A stretch of DNA of 14,950 nucleotides, from assembly GCA_934663885.1 (NCBI GenBank), contig CAKUKW010000028.1, positions 1 to 14,950 on the forward strand, given 5' to 3'. Positions 1 to 6,275 of the stretch are shown piece after piece. Position 1 is the first letter of the stretch; each line of letters begins with the position of its first letter. Source of the stretch: an uncultured Tidjanibacter sp. (lineage in GTDB: Bacteria; Bacteroidota; Bacteroidia; Bacteroidales; Rikenellaceae). The position numbers and the translations under genes are program-made. The notes under the pieces are model-generated. The model was given only the letters and a program-made list of their open reading frames with translations, did no database searches and was not told the origin of the DNA.

Positions 1-2
1 AC

Positions 3-731
3 GATGCCAAGGGACTTGCCGTTGTAACGGATGTCGCCCGCAAATTCGGGCGCGTAATCGTTATAGCACCTGAAACCACCCAGTCTGGAAAATCCCATGC
101 CATAACCATGTATAATCCTTTATACCTGCGTACCATACAACGGAGTGAGGATCTGACGATATACGCGTGCTCGGGGACTCCGGTGGATTGCGTGAAGATG
201 GGATACGACTACCTGTTCGCCGACGAACGTCCGGCTCTGAATATTTCCGGGATAAACCACGGTTCCAATTCAGCCATCAACGTGCTTTATTCGGGAACTA
301 TGGGCGCGGCGATAGAAGCCAGTTTCTACGGCTCCCCCTCGATAGGGCTTTCCCTTACCGACCACGATCCGGAAGCCGATTTCGAGGCTTCGGCTATTTT
401 CGCGGAGAAGATAATAGGCGACATACTGGAGGCCAATATACTCGAACCGCTTTGCCTGAATGTGAATATTCCGATGGGAAGGCCCGGACAGCTCAAAGGG
501 CACCGTGTATGCCGCCAGAACAAAGGTTACTGGAAAGAGGAATTTTACTGCCGCCAGGATCCGCGCGGCAATGACTATTTCTGGCTGACCGGTGACTTCT
601 TCAATGTCGAGCCAGACGCTACGGACACCGACGAGTGGGCACTGGCGAACGGATATATCTCGGTCGTTCCCATACAGGTCGATATGACCAATTACCGCCA
701 GATTGAGGAACTTAAAGGTATTATCAGGTAA
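3..731 (+). CDS. surE: 5'/3'-nucleotidase SurE (5' end outside window)
   Basis: SurE is a metal-dependent phosphatase that removes phosphate from nucleoside 5'/3'-monophosphates, in stress or nucleotide salvage. The frame is open from base 3, so the true start lies upstream of the window; 242 residues are visible against about 250-260 for the family. Only a short N-terminal stretch, including the expected NDDG metal-binding motif, is missing. Visible family hallmarks are the APETTQSGKSHAIT segment near the left edge, the SGINHGSN motif, and the YSGTMGAAIEA...GSPSIGLSL block that follows it. The stop codon is TAA. A candidate terminator follows at 748-788, and the next gene (tsaE) converges on it, so surE ends its own transcript. 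Identification is from recalled family motifs and is firm. Confidence 0.93.
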   Translation, partial: DAKGLAVVTDVARKFGRVIVIAPETTQSGKSHAITMYNPLYLRTIQRSEDLTIYACSGTPVDCVKMGYDYLFADERPALNISGINHGSNSAINVLYSGTMGAAIEASFYGSPSIGLSLTDHDPEADFEASAIFAEKIIGDILEANILEPLCLNVNIPMGRPGQLKGHRVCRQNKGYWKEEFYCRQDPRGNDYFWLTGDFFNVEPDATDTDEWALANGYISVVPIQVDMTNYRQIEELKGIIR

Positions 732-747
732 CTGGGGAAGATTTTCT

Positions 748-788
748 GAGCGGGCCGGCTCTGTGAGTGTTACACGCCCCTCTTTTTT
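748..788 (+). terminator. Candidate intrinsic terminator of surE
   Basis: GAG-c-GGGC (748-755) pairs with GCCCCTC (776-782), a 7-bp stem with one bulged base. The roughly 20-nt loop contains a short GTGT-t-ACAC hairpin. Six T residues (783-788) follow directly. It lies 16 nt after the surE stop and before the convergent tsaE gene, where a terminator is expected. The bulge and long loop make it weaker than the one at 2257. Confidence 0.5.
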
Positions 789-790
789 GA

Positions 791-810
791 GTGTTGCGGT
801 GTGTTGCGGT
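791..810. repeat. Two tandem copies of a 10-nt unit
   Basis: GTGTTGCGGT occurs twice head to tail (791-800, 801-810) between the convergent surE and tsaE genes. There are only two copies and no visible function; it may reflect polymerase slippage. Confidence 0.6.
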
Positions 811-890
811 GATGATATAGTCGGCCGTCGCATCCCTAAACCATAAAGCTTGCGGATAGTAGGGGCGGTTGAATAAAAGTCCTAAAAACT

Positions 891-1307
891 TTATTCCAGA
901 GTTATGCGCCTGCTGTCGGGACCGGTAATCTCTATTTTAATCCGCATCGTATCTTCTGGTAGCAGGGGCTCTATCTTTTCGGGCCACTCCACCAGGCAAA
1001 GTCTGCCGCTGTAGAAATATTCCTCGTAGCCCATGTCGAACGCCTCCTCTATTTTGTCTATCCTGTAGAAGTCGAAATGATACACCGTTTCGCTGTCAGC
1101 TGATACATACTGGTTGACAATGGCGAAAGTAGGGCTGGTTACGCTATCTCCGACGCCCAGCAGAAGGCATATTTCACGGATAAGGGTGGTTTTCCCGGCA
1201 CCCATTTCACCGTAAAAGGCGACCACCCTCCTGCGCCGCGAACGCTCGATTATAAGTTCGGCTGCAAGCGGGAGCTCCCTCTGTGAGTGAATTTCGATAA
1301 TTTCCAT
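891..1307 (-). CDS. tsaE: tRNA threonylcarbamoyladenosine biosynthesis ATPase TsaE
   Basis: TsaE is the small ATPase that works with TsaB and TsaD to place the threonylcarbamoyl group on A37 of ANN-decoding tRNAs. The 138-residue length is normal for the family (about 140-155). Visible motifs are Walker A GEMGAGKTT (residues 33-41; K39, T40), TSPTF (58-62), HFDFYRI (77-83, conserved acidic/Walker B-like region) and VEWPEK (106-111). The ATG at 1305-1307 fits the expected N-terminus, whose first residues (MEIIEIHS) form a beta strand before the helix leading to the P-loop. It is convergent with surE and divergent from the ferritin-like gene, so it is probably transcribed alone, perhaps from the TATCTTTG box at 1495-1502 on the minus strand. 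Confidence 0.94.
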   Translation of the reverse strand: MEIIEIHSQRELPLAAELIIERSRRRRVVAFYGEMGAGKTTLIREICLLLGVGDSVTSPTFAIVNQYVSADSETVYHFDFYRIDKIEEAFDMGYEEYFYSGRLCLVEWPEKIEPLLPEDTMRIKIEITGPDSRRITLE

Positions 1308-1494
1308 AATTTCTGCGGATAGATTTTAAATCTTGTCTAAAAATCATCCAATAATTTATTATGGCTCTTTTAAGCGCTTTTCCTGCTCCGGACACGTTAA
1401 ATATGAGCCCATATTGGCTTCGTCCAGTGCGAAAAAATCATCTTAAAATAAATTCATAATTTTCTTATCGCTAAAGTTTAGACAAACTCTTGCA

Positions 1495-1502
1495 CAAAGA
1501 TA
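1495..1502 (-). promoter_or_regulatory. Candidate Bacteroidetes -7 box for tsaE
   Basis: Read on the minus strand this is TATCTTTG, matching the Bacteroidetes -7 consensus TAnnTTTG. It lies in the divergent intergenic region upstream of tsaE and would give a leader of roughly 180 nt. I do not see a good TTTG -33 element at 19-21 nt spacing, so the call is tentative. Confidence 0.35.
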
Positions 1503-1534
1503 AATAGTCTGTCGGAAAATTCATACTTTTATAA

Positions 1535-1542
1535 TACCTTTG
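1535..1542 (+). promoter_or_regulatory. Candidate Bacteroidetes -7 box for the ferritin-like gene
   Basis: TACCTTTG matches TAnnTTTG. It sits about 110 nt upstream of the ferritin-like gene in the 344-nt divergent intergenic region (1308-1651). No clear TTTG -33 element is present at the expected spacing. Apart from this box, the one at 1495-1502, a small AGATTT-t-AAATCT palindrome at 1321-1333 and a 5-bp hairpin at 1587-1599, I see nothing else in that region. Confidence 0.35.
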
Positions 1543-1651
1543 AATAGGAGGGGGTGCTTTACCAAAAAGTATTGTCGCGCCTACTACGGAAAGCTTCCGG
1601 TTTATTGTGAAGATATGATAATAGAAATCTAATTTTATAAAAACACAGATT

Positions 1652-2242
1652 ATGGAGAATAGAAAAGAGATGATGCATGCGCTTCTCAAAAGCCGCGGCA
1701 CCAACCAGTTGGACGCGTTGACGGACGGTCTGGTAAACGCTATGAAATACAGCAACGCTGAAGTCCTTTACCCTGAGTTCGACGATGTGGAGCCGGGGCA
1801 GGGGGTTAATCCCGAGTGGTTCTACGCGGTCTATAAGAGCGCCAACGATTTTTCGGAAATGAACGCTATCATGCAGTACGTATCCCAGGAATCGATGTAT
1901 GAGGATATAGGTGAACTTATGCTCGGCATTGCTTTGGTCGAGATGAAGCACTATGACAAACTGGGCGATTTTATCGGCGAGCTCGGGGGCAATATCCGCC
2001 AAACCTACGACACTTCGGCGGTTGCTTACGGTAAGACTGCCAGGGAAGCGGTCATGCTCGGGATAAAGGCCGAAGACAGCACCATAAGGGAGTACGAGCG
2101 TATAGGGGTACTGGTTAAGGCTGCGCCCGAAAGCACAACGAAAACGGTGGCTTTGCAGCTCCTGGCCAAGCTAATCGCCGATGAACAGTGGCATACGGCC
2201 CTGTTCGAGGAGTGGCTTCAAAAAAATCCCGATGTAAAATAA
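1652..2242 (+). CDS. Ferritin/rubrerythrin-like di-iron protein
   Basis: This is a 196-residue, all-helical protein with the ligand pattern of ferritin-like di-metal proteins: E69 in one helix, E97-x2-H100 in the next (EMKH), acidic residues E132 and E141 in a third, and E178-x2-H181 (EQWH) in the fourth. The ExxH pairs about 80 residues apart are typical of rubrerythrin- or bacterioferritin-type four-helix bundles. No C-terminal rubredoxin CxxC domain is present, so it is not a full rubrerythrin. The likely role is iron or manganese handling or peroxide detoxification in an anaerobe; the substrate is inferred, not seen. The gene stands alone, with tsaE divergent and a strong terminator 14 nt after its stop. 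The start ATG has an A/T-rich upstream stretch and no Shine-Dalgarno, as usual for Bacteroidetes. The ligand assignment rests on spacing alone. Confidence 0.72.
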   Translation: MENRKEMMHALLKSRGTNQLDALTDGLVNAMKYSNAEVLYPEFDDVEPGQGVNPEWFYAVYKSANDFSEMNAIMQYVSQESMYEDIGELMLGIALVEMKHYDKLGDFIGELGGNIRQTYDTSAVAYGKTAREAVMLGIKAEDSTIREYERIGVLVKAAPESTTKTVALQLLAKLIADEQWHTALFEEWLQKNPDVK

Positions 2243-2256
2243 TTATAATAAATATG

Positions 2257-2304
2257 TTATAAGCCCCGGCCGGTTAAAATAATACCGCCGGGGCTTATAA
2301 TTTC
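2257..2304 (+). terminator. Strong intrinsic terminator after the ferritin-like gene
   Basis: The left arm at 2257-2273 (TTATAAGCCCCGGCCGG) pairs with the right arm at 2285-2300 over 16 bp with one bulged C. An 11-nt AT loop separates the arms, and TTT follows. The AT ends of the stem (TTATAA/TTATAA) mean it may act in both directions. It insulates the ferritin-like gene from the lysine cluster downstream. Confidence 0.85.
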
Positions 2305-2494
2305 GGCCTGACCGGCGAAGGAGTAATAAAACACATTATGTTATAAATTAATGATATTTGTAAAATAATATATAAAACGTACAATAGGTTCGGGTTTGAA
2401 AATATTCTGTAAAACCTTCCCGCTTTTTTAACTTGTTACGATTAACATTATAGCTAAAAATCATTAAATATTTAACAAAACAGACGTCGCATTG
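2305..2494. other. AT-rich spacer upstream of the lysine cluster promoter
   Basis: This is part of the 382-nt gene-free interval 2243-2624. After the terminator the DNA is strongly AT-rich. I see no open frame, RNA gene or convincing operator palindrome in it. It could hold activator sites, but no repeat marks one. The promoter follows at 2495. Confidence 0.5.
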
Positions 2495-2525
2495 TTTGTT
2501 TTCTTGCTAAATGTCCATATCTTTG
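2495..2525 (+). promoter_or_regulatory. Bacteroidetes-type promoter of the lysine fermentation cluster
   Basis: TTTG (2495-2498), a 19-nt spacer, then TATCTTTG (2518-2525): an exact fit to the Bacteroidetes -33 TTTG / -7 TAnnTTTG consensus. Transcription would begin a few bases after 2525, giving a leader of roughly 90 nt before the first gene at 2625. No equally good promoter is visible in later gaps, so this is the best candidate for driving the whole cluster. Confidence 0.75.
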
Positions 2526-2624
2526 TATGGTATAAATACATCTCCGGAATGTTGTTTTTGCCGGGGGTGTTTATTGTCTATACGGTGTCTGAAAGGGGAA
2601 ATTCGATAAAAAATATTTAGTGGC

Positions 2625-3275
2625 ATGAGCAAAAAAATCACATTACAGGAAGCTGTGTCGAAAGTAAAGGACGGCATGACGGTTATGGTAGGCGGTTTCC
2701 TCGCCTGCGGGGGTCCCCTGCGCATTATGGAAGCCCTGTCGAAAACAGGGGTTAAGAACCTTACGCTGATAGCCAACGATACGGCCTTCCCCGACAAATC
2801 GTTGGGGTTACTGGTCGTGAACGGCATGGTTTCCAAAGTCATTACCTCCCATGTGGGAACCAATCCGGTAACCGGGGAGAAAATGAACTCTGGAGAAATA
2901 GAGGTCGAATTCGTGCCGCAGGGCACGCTGGCCGAGCGTATCCGGGCAAAAGGGGCTGGCCTCGGAGGAGTTCTCACACAAACAGGATTGGGAACCATCA
3001 TAGAGAACGGTAAGCAGACAGTGGAAGTGGACGGTAAATATTATTTGCTCGAAAAACCGCTGGGCGCAGATATTGCCATCATCGGGGCCTCTATAGCCGA
3101 CGAAGACGGCAATCTCGTTTACAACGGCACTACCCAGAATTTCAATCCCCTGATGGCCATGGCCGCCGATATGGTGATAGTAGAGGCAGAGAAGGTCGTC
3201 GGAACCGGGGATATCGAACCCGAACACGTACATACCCCCGCTATTTTCGTGGACTTTATTTACGGGGCCGAGTAG
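2625..3275 (+). CDS. atoD: Butyrate/acetoacetate-type CoA-transferase subunit A (AtoD-like)
   Basis: This is the alpha subunit of a family I CoA-transferase, a cytoplasmic heteromer that moves CoA between acyl-CoA and a carboxylate. In this pathway it most likely takes CoA from butyryl-CoA to acetoacetate, releasing butyrate. The 216 residues match the usual length. Visible hallmarks are the early GGFLACGGPLRIMEAL glycine-rich segment (family G-G-F-x-x-x-G-x-P pattern), LTLIANDTA, the VEFVPQGTLAERIRAKGAGLGG block typical of AtoD/CtfA, and ADIAIIGASIADEDGNL. It is the first gene behind the promoter at 2495. Its partner subunit is not adjacent but lies about 9.3 kb downstream (12601). Exact substrate preference cannot be read from the sequence and is inferred from context. 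Confidence 0.92.
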   Translation: MSKKITLQEAVSKVKDGMTVMVGGFLACGGPLRIMEALSKTGVKNLTLIANDTAFPDKSLGLLVVNGMVSKVITSHVGTNPVTGEKMNSGEIEVEFVPQGTLAERIRAKGAGLGGVLTQTGLGTIIENGKQTVEVDGKYYLLEKPLGADIAIIGASIADEDGNLVYNGTTQNFNPLMAMAADMVIVEAEKVVGTGDIEPEHVHTPAIFVDFIYGAE

Positions 3276-3307
3276 CTCCGGACGACGGGGCGTATTTCCG
3301 TGACTTT

Positions 3308-3331
3308 ATTATATCAGGAATTATATCAGGA
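3308..3331. repeat. Two tandem copies of a 12-nt unit
   Basis: ATTATATCAGGA occurs twice in direct succession (3308-3319, 3320-3331) in the 92-nt gap between the CoA-transferase A gene and kal. It may be simple duplication; a protein- or ribosome-related role is not evident. Confidence 0.7.
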
Positions 3332-3367
3332 TCTTAAGAGTGTAAATAACATACAAATTGCAATAAT

Positions 3368-3781
3368 ATGGCAAACAAATCATTGATCAGGTTGCGCATG
3401 AGCGCACACGACGCACACTACGGCGGTAACCTCGTGGACGGTGCCAAGATGCTCCAGCTTTTCGGCGACGTAGCTACCGAACTGCTTATTCAATACGATG
3501 GCGACGAAGGCCTTTTCGCCGCTTACGATAAGGTGGAATTCCTTGCCCCTGTTTATGCGGGCGATTATATCGAGGCGTCGGGCGAGATTGTTTCGGTCGG
3601 GAACTCCTCACGGAAAATGGTTTTCGAGGCCAGGAAAGTGATTGTTCCACGTCCCGATATTTCCGATTCTGCCGCCGACGTGCTGGCCGAACCGATAGTG
3701 GTTTGCCGCGCGAGCGGTACGTGCGTCGTTCCCAAGGCATGCCAGAGGAACGTGACTTCCGTAAATAAGGGCGAAATTTAA
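3368..3781 (+). CDS. kal: 3-aminobutyryl-CoA ammonia lyase (Kal)
   Basis: Kal removes ammonia from L-3-aminobutyryl-CoA to give crotonyl-CoA, a late step in lysine fermentation. It is a small hot-dog-fold protein; 137 residues is close to the known size. The N-terminal segment S12[13 protein letters not shown]25 matches Kal proteins as I recall them. The [23 protein letters not shown] stretch is the usual hot-dog central strand region, where the substrate channel forms. The C-terminal half has a longer insert ([16 protein letters not shown]) before the last strand. It lies between the CoA-transferase A gene and kce, and acts directly after Kce. Without this neighbourhood the fold alone would suggest only a thioesterase or dehydratase-like protein. 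Confidence 0.9.
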   Translation: MANKSLIRLRMSAHDAHYGGNLVDGAKMLQLFGDVATELLIQYDGDEGLFAAYDKVEFLAPVYAGDYIEASGEIVSVGNSSRKMVFEARKVIVPRPDISDSAADVLAEPIVVCRASGTCVVPKACQRNVTSVNKGEI

Positions 3782-3792
3782 ATTTTAACTCA

Positions 3793-3847
3793 CGACGGTT
3801 TTAGCGTCGGGGTAAGAATTGCATAGCCGGGTGGGAACGCTACCCGG
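3793..3847 (+). other. Two small hairpins between kal and kce
   Basis: CGACG (3793-3797) pairs with CGTCG (3805-3809) around a 7-nt loop, and CCGGGT (3827-3832) pairs with ACCCGG (3842-3847) around a 9-nt loop. Neither is followed by a T-run, so they are not standard terminators. They fill the 127-nt gap and could influence mRNA processing or partial read-through; this is inference. Confidence 0.45.
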
Positions 3848-3908
3848 GAGCAGCTATAGTTGACCGGGCGGGATAAAAATTTGCAAAAATTTAACAGACA
3901 ATAAAAAT

Positions 3909-4736
3909 ATGGAAAAGCTGATAATCACTGCCGCCATCTGCGGCGCGGAAGTCACGAAGGAAATGAATCCCAACGTTCCTTACACCGTTGAGGAATGCGC
4001 GAGGGAAGCAAAGAGCGCCTATGATGCCGGCGCGAGCATAATACACCTCCATGTCCGCTGGGACGACGGTACGCCCACCCAGGACGCAGGCCGTTTCAAA
4101 GAGGTGGCGGACGCGATTTATAAACTCTGCCCCGACGTGATACTGCTTCCTTCGACGGGAGGGGCCGTAGGCATGACCAACGACGAGAGGCTCCAGTCGC
4201 TGGAGCTCAACCCCGAAATGGCCACCCTTGACTGCGGTACACTCAACTTCGGCGGCGACGAGATCTTCGAAAACACAGAGAATACGATAAAATACTTTGC
4301 GACGAAGATGAACGAGAAGGGTATCAAGCCCGAGCTCGAGGTGTTCGACAAGAGTATGATCGACATGGTAATGAGGCTCCATAAAAAAGGCTTCATACAC
4401 ACGCCCATGCATTTCGACTTCGTGATGGGCGTGAACGGAGGCATTACCGGCGAGATCCGCGACTTCTGCTTCCTACTGGGCAGCATCCCCCCGGGATCGA
4501 CTTATACAGTCGCAGGCGTGGGCCGTTACGAATTTCCGCTTGCCGTCTATTCGATACTTAACGGAGGCCACGTTAGGGTAGGCTTCGAGGACAACCTCTA
4601 CCTTTCGAAAGGCGTGCTTGCTAAATCGAACGGCGAACTCGTCGAAAAGGTGGTCCGCCTTGCGAAGGAATTCGAGCGCGAAATAGCAACCCCGGCAGAC
4701 GCCCGCCGCATCATGGGTCTTAAACCGAGGGCTTAG
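3909..4736 (+). CDS. kce: 3-keto-5-aminohexanoate cleavage enzyme (Kce)
   Basis: Kce is a zinc enzyme of the BKACE (DUF849) family that converts 5-amino-3-oxohexanoate plus acetyl-CoA into 3-aminobutyryl-CoA plus acetoacetate. The 275-residue protein is full length. Zinc ligands H46 and H48 (IIHLHVR) are present, with E227 in the GHVRVGFEDN motif as the third. The known functional positions E14, S82 and T106 fall at the numbering I recall for the Cloacimonas acidaminovorans enzyme, and R223, E227 and D228 correspond to R226, E230 and D231 there. This agreement supports the actual Kce specificity rather than a generic BKACE. It lies between kal and kdd, the enzymes acting just after and just before it. 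The start ATG follows an A-rich stretch with no Shine-Dalgarno. Confidence 0.95.
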   Translation: MEKLIITAAICGAEVTKEMNPNVPYTVEECAREAKSAYDAGASIIHLHVRWDDGTPTQDAGRFKEVADAIYKLCPDVILLPSTGGAVGMTNDERLQSLELNPEMATLDCGTLNFGGDEIFENTENTIKYFATKMNEKGIKPELEVFDKSMIDMVMRLHKKGFIHTPMHFDFVMGVNGGITGEIRDFCFLLGSIPPGSTYTVAGVGRYEFPLAVYSILNGGHVRVGFEDNLYLSKGVLAKSNGELVEKVVRLAKEFEREIATPADARRIMGLKPRA

Positions 4737-5079
4737 TTGTTTTATTATTTCGATCTCTTTTAATGACGCTGCGCTTGTTTTCCTCCTCGCCTCTCGCCGG
4801 AGTTAAAGTAAATTTTACTCGGCCCCGCTCCGCAGCGTCGTTTGCTGATATTTTTTCAGTTTATCATTGGGTGGTAGCTGAAATTAATTTCGCTACACCC
4901 AATGATAAACTGAAAGAGAAGTCACTGGATACGGAGTATCTCCGGAAAGTTCTTTGGTTCTGAAGTTATCTCCCTTCGCGTAGGTTACGGCCGGTGCTCT
5001 CGCCCTGCCTTGCAGCAGCCCCCGGGTCTTACAAGAAAGAATGAATACAATAAAAACAAATTAAACCATTAGATATAAG
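4737..5079. other. 343-nt gene-free gap between kce and kdd
   Basis: This is the longest gap inside the cluster. Its main content is the palindrome at 4854-4915, annotated separately. A short open frame (4763-4963) crosses the palindrome and resembles no protein I know. No TAnnTTTG box with a -33 element and no terminator with a T-run is seen. Its length and structure suggest an inserted or decayed element, or a processing point in the transcript. Confidence 0.55.
4854..4915. repeat. 62-nt near-perfect palindrome
   Basis: The outer arms 4854-4878 and 4892-4915 are complementary over 24 bp with a single unpaired G in the left arm. The centre 4880-4891 is itself a perfect 12-nt palindrome (GAAATTAATTTC). 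The RNA would form one very long hairpin, or the DNA a cruciform. No T-run follows on either strand. A simple terminator is therefore unlikely; a MITE/REP-like element or an mRNA-stabilising structure is possible. Confidence 0.85.
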
Positions 5080-6120
5080 ATGAAAAAAGGAAATAAATAC
5101 GGAACCCACAGGGTTATTTCGCCGAAGGGCGTTCTTCCGCAGCCTGCGGACAAGCTGGACAACAACATGGACGAAATCTACGACAACGAGATTCTGATCG
5201 ACGTCCAGACTCTCAACGTGGATTCTGCCAGCTTCACGCAGATAAAGCAGCAGGCAGGCGGCGACAAGGAGAAGATCAGGGAGATAATGATGGGGATCGT
5301 CGAGAAGCAGGGCAAGCACCGCAATCCTGTGACGGGCTCGGGCGGAATGCTTCTGGGCACGGTCGAAAAGATAGGTGACGCCCTCAGTGGCAAGACCGAC
5401 CTCAAGGTGGGTGACAAGATAGCCACCCTGGTTTCGCTTTCGCTGACCCCGCTCCGCATAGACAAGATCAAGGACATTCGCGCCGACATAGACCAGGTGG
5501 ACATAGACGGTAAAGCCATCCTTTTCGAAAGCGGCATTTATGCGAAGATCCCTTCGGATATGCCCGAGACGCTGGCGCTTTCGGCCCTCGACGTGGCTGG
5601 AGCTCCCGCGCAGACTGCTAAACTCGTAAAACCGGGCGACACGGTGCTTATCATCGGCGCCGGCGGCAAATCGGGCATGCTCTGCTGCTACGAGGCGAAG
5701 AAACGCGCAGGTGTCACAGGCAAGGTTATCGGCCTTTGCGGCAGCGCCAAGAGCGAGGAGAGGCTCAAAAAGCTCGGTTTCTGCGACGTGACTTTCGTGG
5801 CCGATGCAACGCAGCCTGTTCCCGTGCTGGAAAAGATAGAGGAGATCACGAACGGCCAGCTCTGCGACATAACGATCAACAACGTCAATATTCCCGATAC
5901 GGAAATGACCAGCATTCTGTGTACGAAAGATACGGGTATCGTTTACTTCTTCTCGATGGCGACCAGCTTTACGAAGGCGGCCCTCGGTGCGGAAGGCGTG
6001 GGCAGCGACGTTACGATGATTGTGGGCAACGGTTACACGAGGGGCCACGCCGAGATCACACTCCAGCTTCTTCGCGAATCGAAAGAGCTCCGCGATATTT
6101 TCACAGAGCTTTACGCCTGA
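5080..6120 (+). CDS. kdd: L-erythro-3,5-diaminohexanoate dehydrogenase (Kdd)
   Basis: Kdd catalyses NAD+-dependent oxidative deamination of L-erythro-3,5-diaminohexanoate to 5-amino-3-oxohexanoate plus ammonium. The 346-residue length is the usual one. The N-terminal part (KKGNKYGTHRVISPKGVLPQ) is highly characteristic of Kdd and differs from ordinary alcohol dehydrogenases. A GroES-like substrate domain spans roughly residues 1-180. A Rossmann NAD-binding fold follows, with the nucleotide loop VLIIGAGGKSG at 189-199 and a later C-terminal region (VGSDVTMIVGNGYT) probably at the dimer or active site. No zinc-ADH GHE motif is seen, as expected for this family. It is placed directly after kce in the gene order and before kamA. 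The start codon is preceded by an A/T-rich stretch, typical for Bacteroidetes. Confidence 0.95.
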   Translation: MKKGNKYGTHRVISPKGVLPQPADKLDNNMDEIYDNEILIDVQTLNVDSASFTQIKQQAGGDKEKIREIMMGIVEKQGKHRNPVTGSGGMLLGTVEKIGDALSGKTDLKVGDKIATLVSLSLTPLRIDKIKDIRADIDQVDIDGKAILFESGIYAKIPSDMPETLALSALDVAGAPAQTAKLVKPGDTVLIIGAGGKSGMLCCYEAKKRAGVTGKVIGLCGSAKSEERLKKLGFCDVTFVADATQPVPVLEKIEEITNGQLCDITINNVNIPDTEMTSILCTKDTGIVYFFSMATSFTKAALGAEGVGSDVTMIVGNGYTRGHAEITLQLLRESKELRDIFTELYA

Positions 6121-6208
6121 GAAGCAACGAGCGGCGCAGCGGGTGGTCGCATATCCGTTTGGATAAGCAGGGTCCTATATGTACCGATGCAGAACGGACT
6201 GCGTTAAT

Positions 6209-6234
6209 GTAGCCCATAAGAGATAAATGGCTAC
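6209..6234 (+). other. Hairpin upstream of kamA
   Basis: GTAGCC-c-AT (6209-6217) pairs with ATGGCTAC (6227-6234), 8 bp with one bulged C and a 9-nt loop. It lies 42 nt before the kamA start in the 155-nt kdd-kamA gap. A smaller TATCC/GGATA hairpin lies at 6152-6165. There is no T-run, so termination is unlikely; an effect on stability or translation of the kamA message is possible. Confidence 0.45.
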
Positions 6235-6275
6235 CGCAATTTACAGCACATAAAGAGAATCTAAGGAAACAGACG

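Noticed and set aside
2526..2624. Riboswitch (lysine or cobalamin) in the leader of the cluster
   Set aside because: The leader is only about 95 nt, AT-rich, and shows neither a B12 box nor the multi-helix lysine riboswitch core.
4854..4915. Intrinsic terminator or CRISPR-like repeat
   Set aside because: There is no T-run on either strand and only one inverted unit, with no spacer-repeat series.
4763..4963. 66-codon open frame between kce and kdd
   Set aside because: It runs through the long palindrome, has no recognisable domain or start context, and its second half is dictated by the repeat, so it is probably not a gene.
5029..6048. Long minus-strand open frame opposite kdd
   Set aside because: It is a shadow of the GC-biased codons of kdd, with no recognisable motif.
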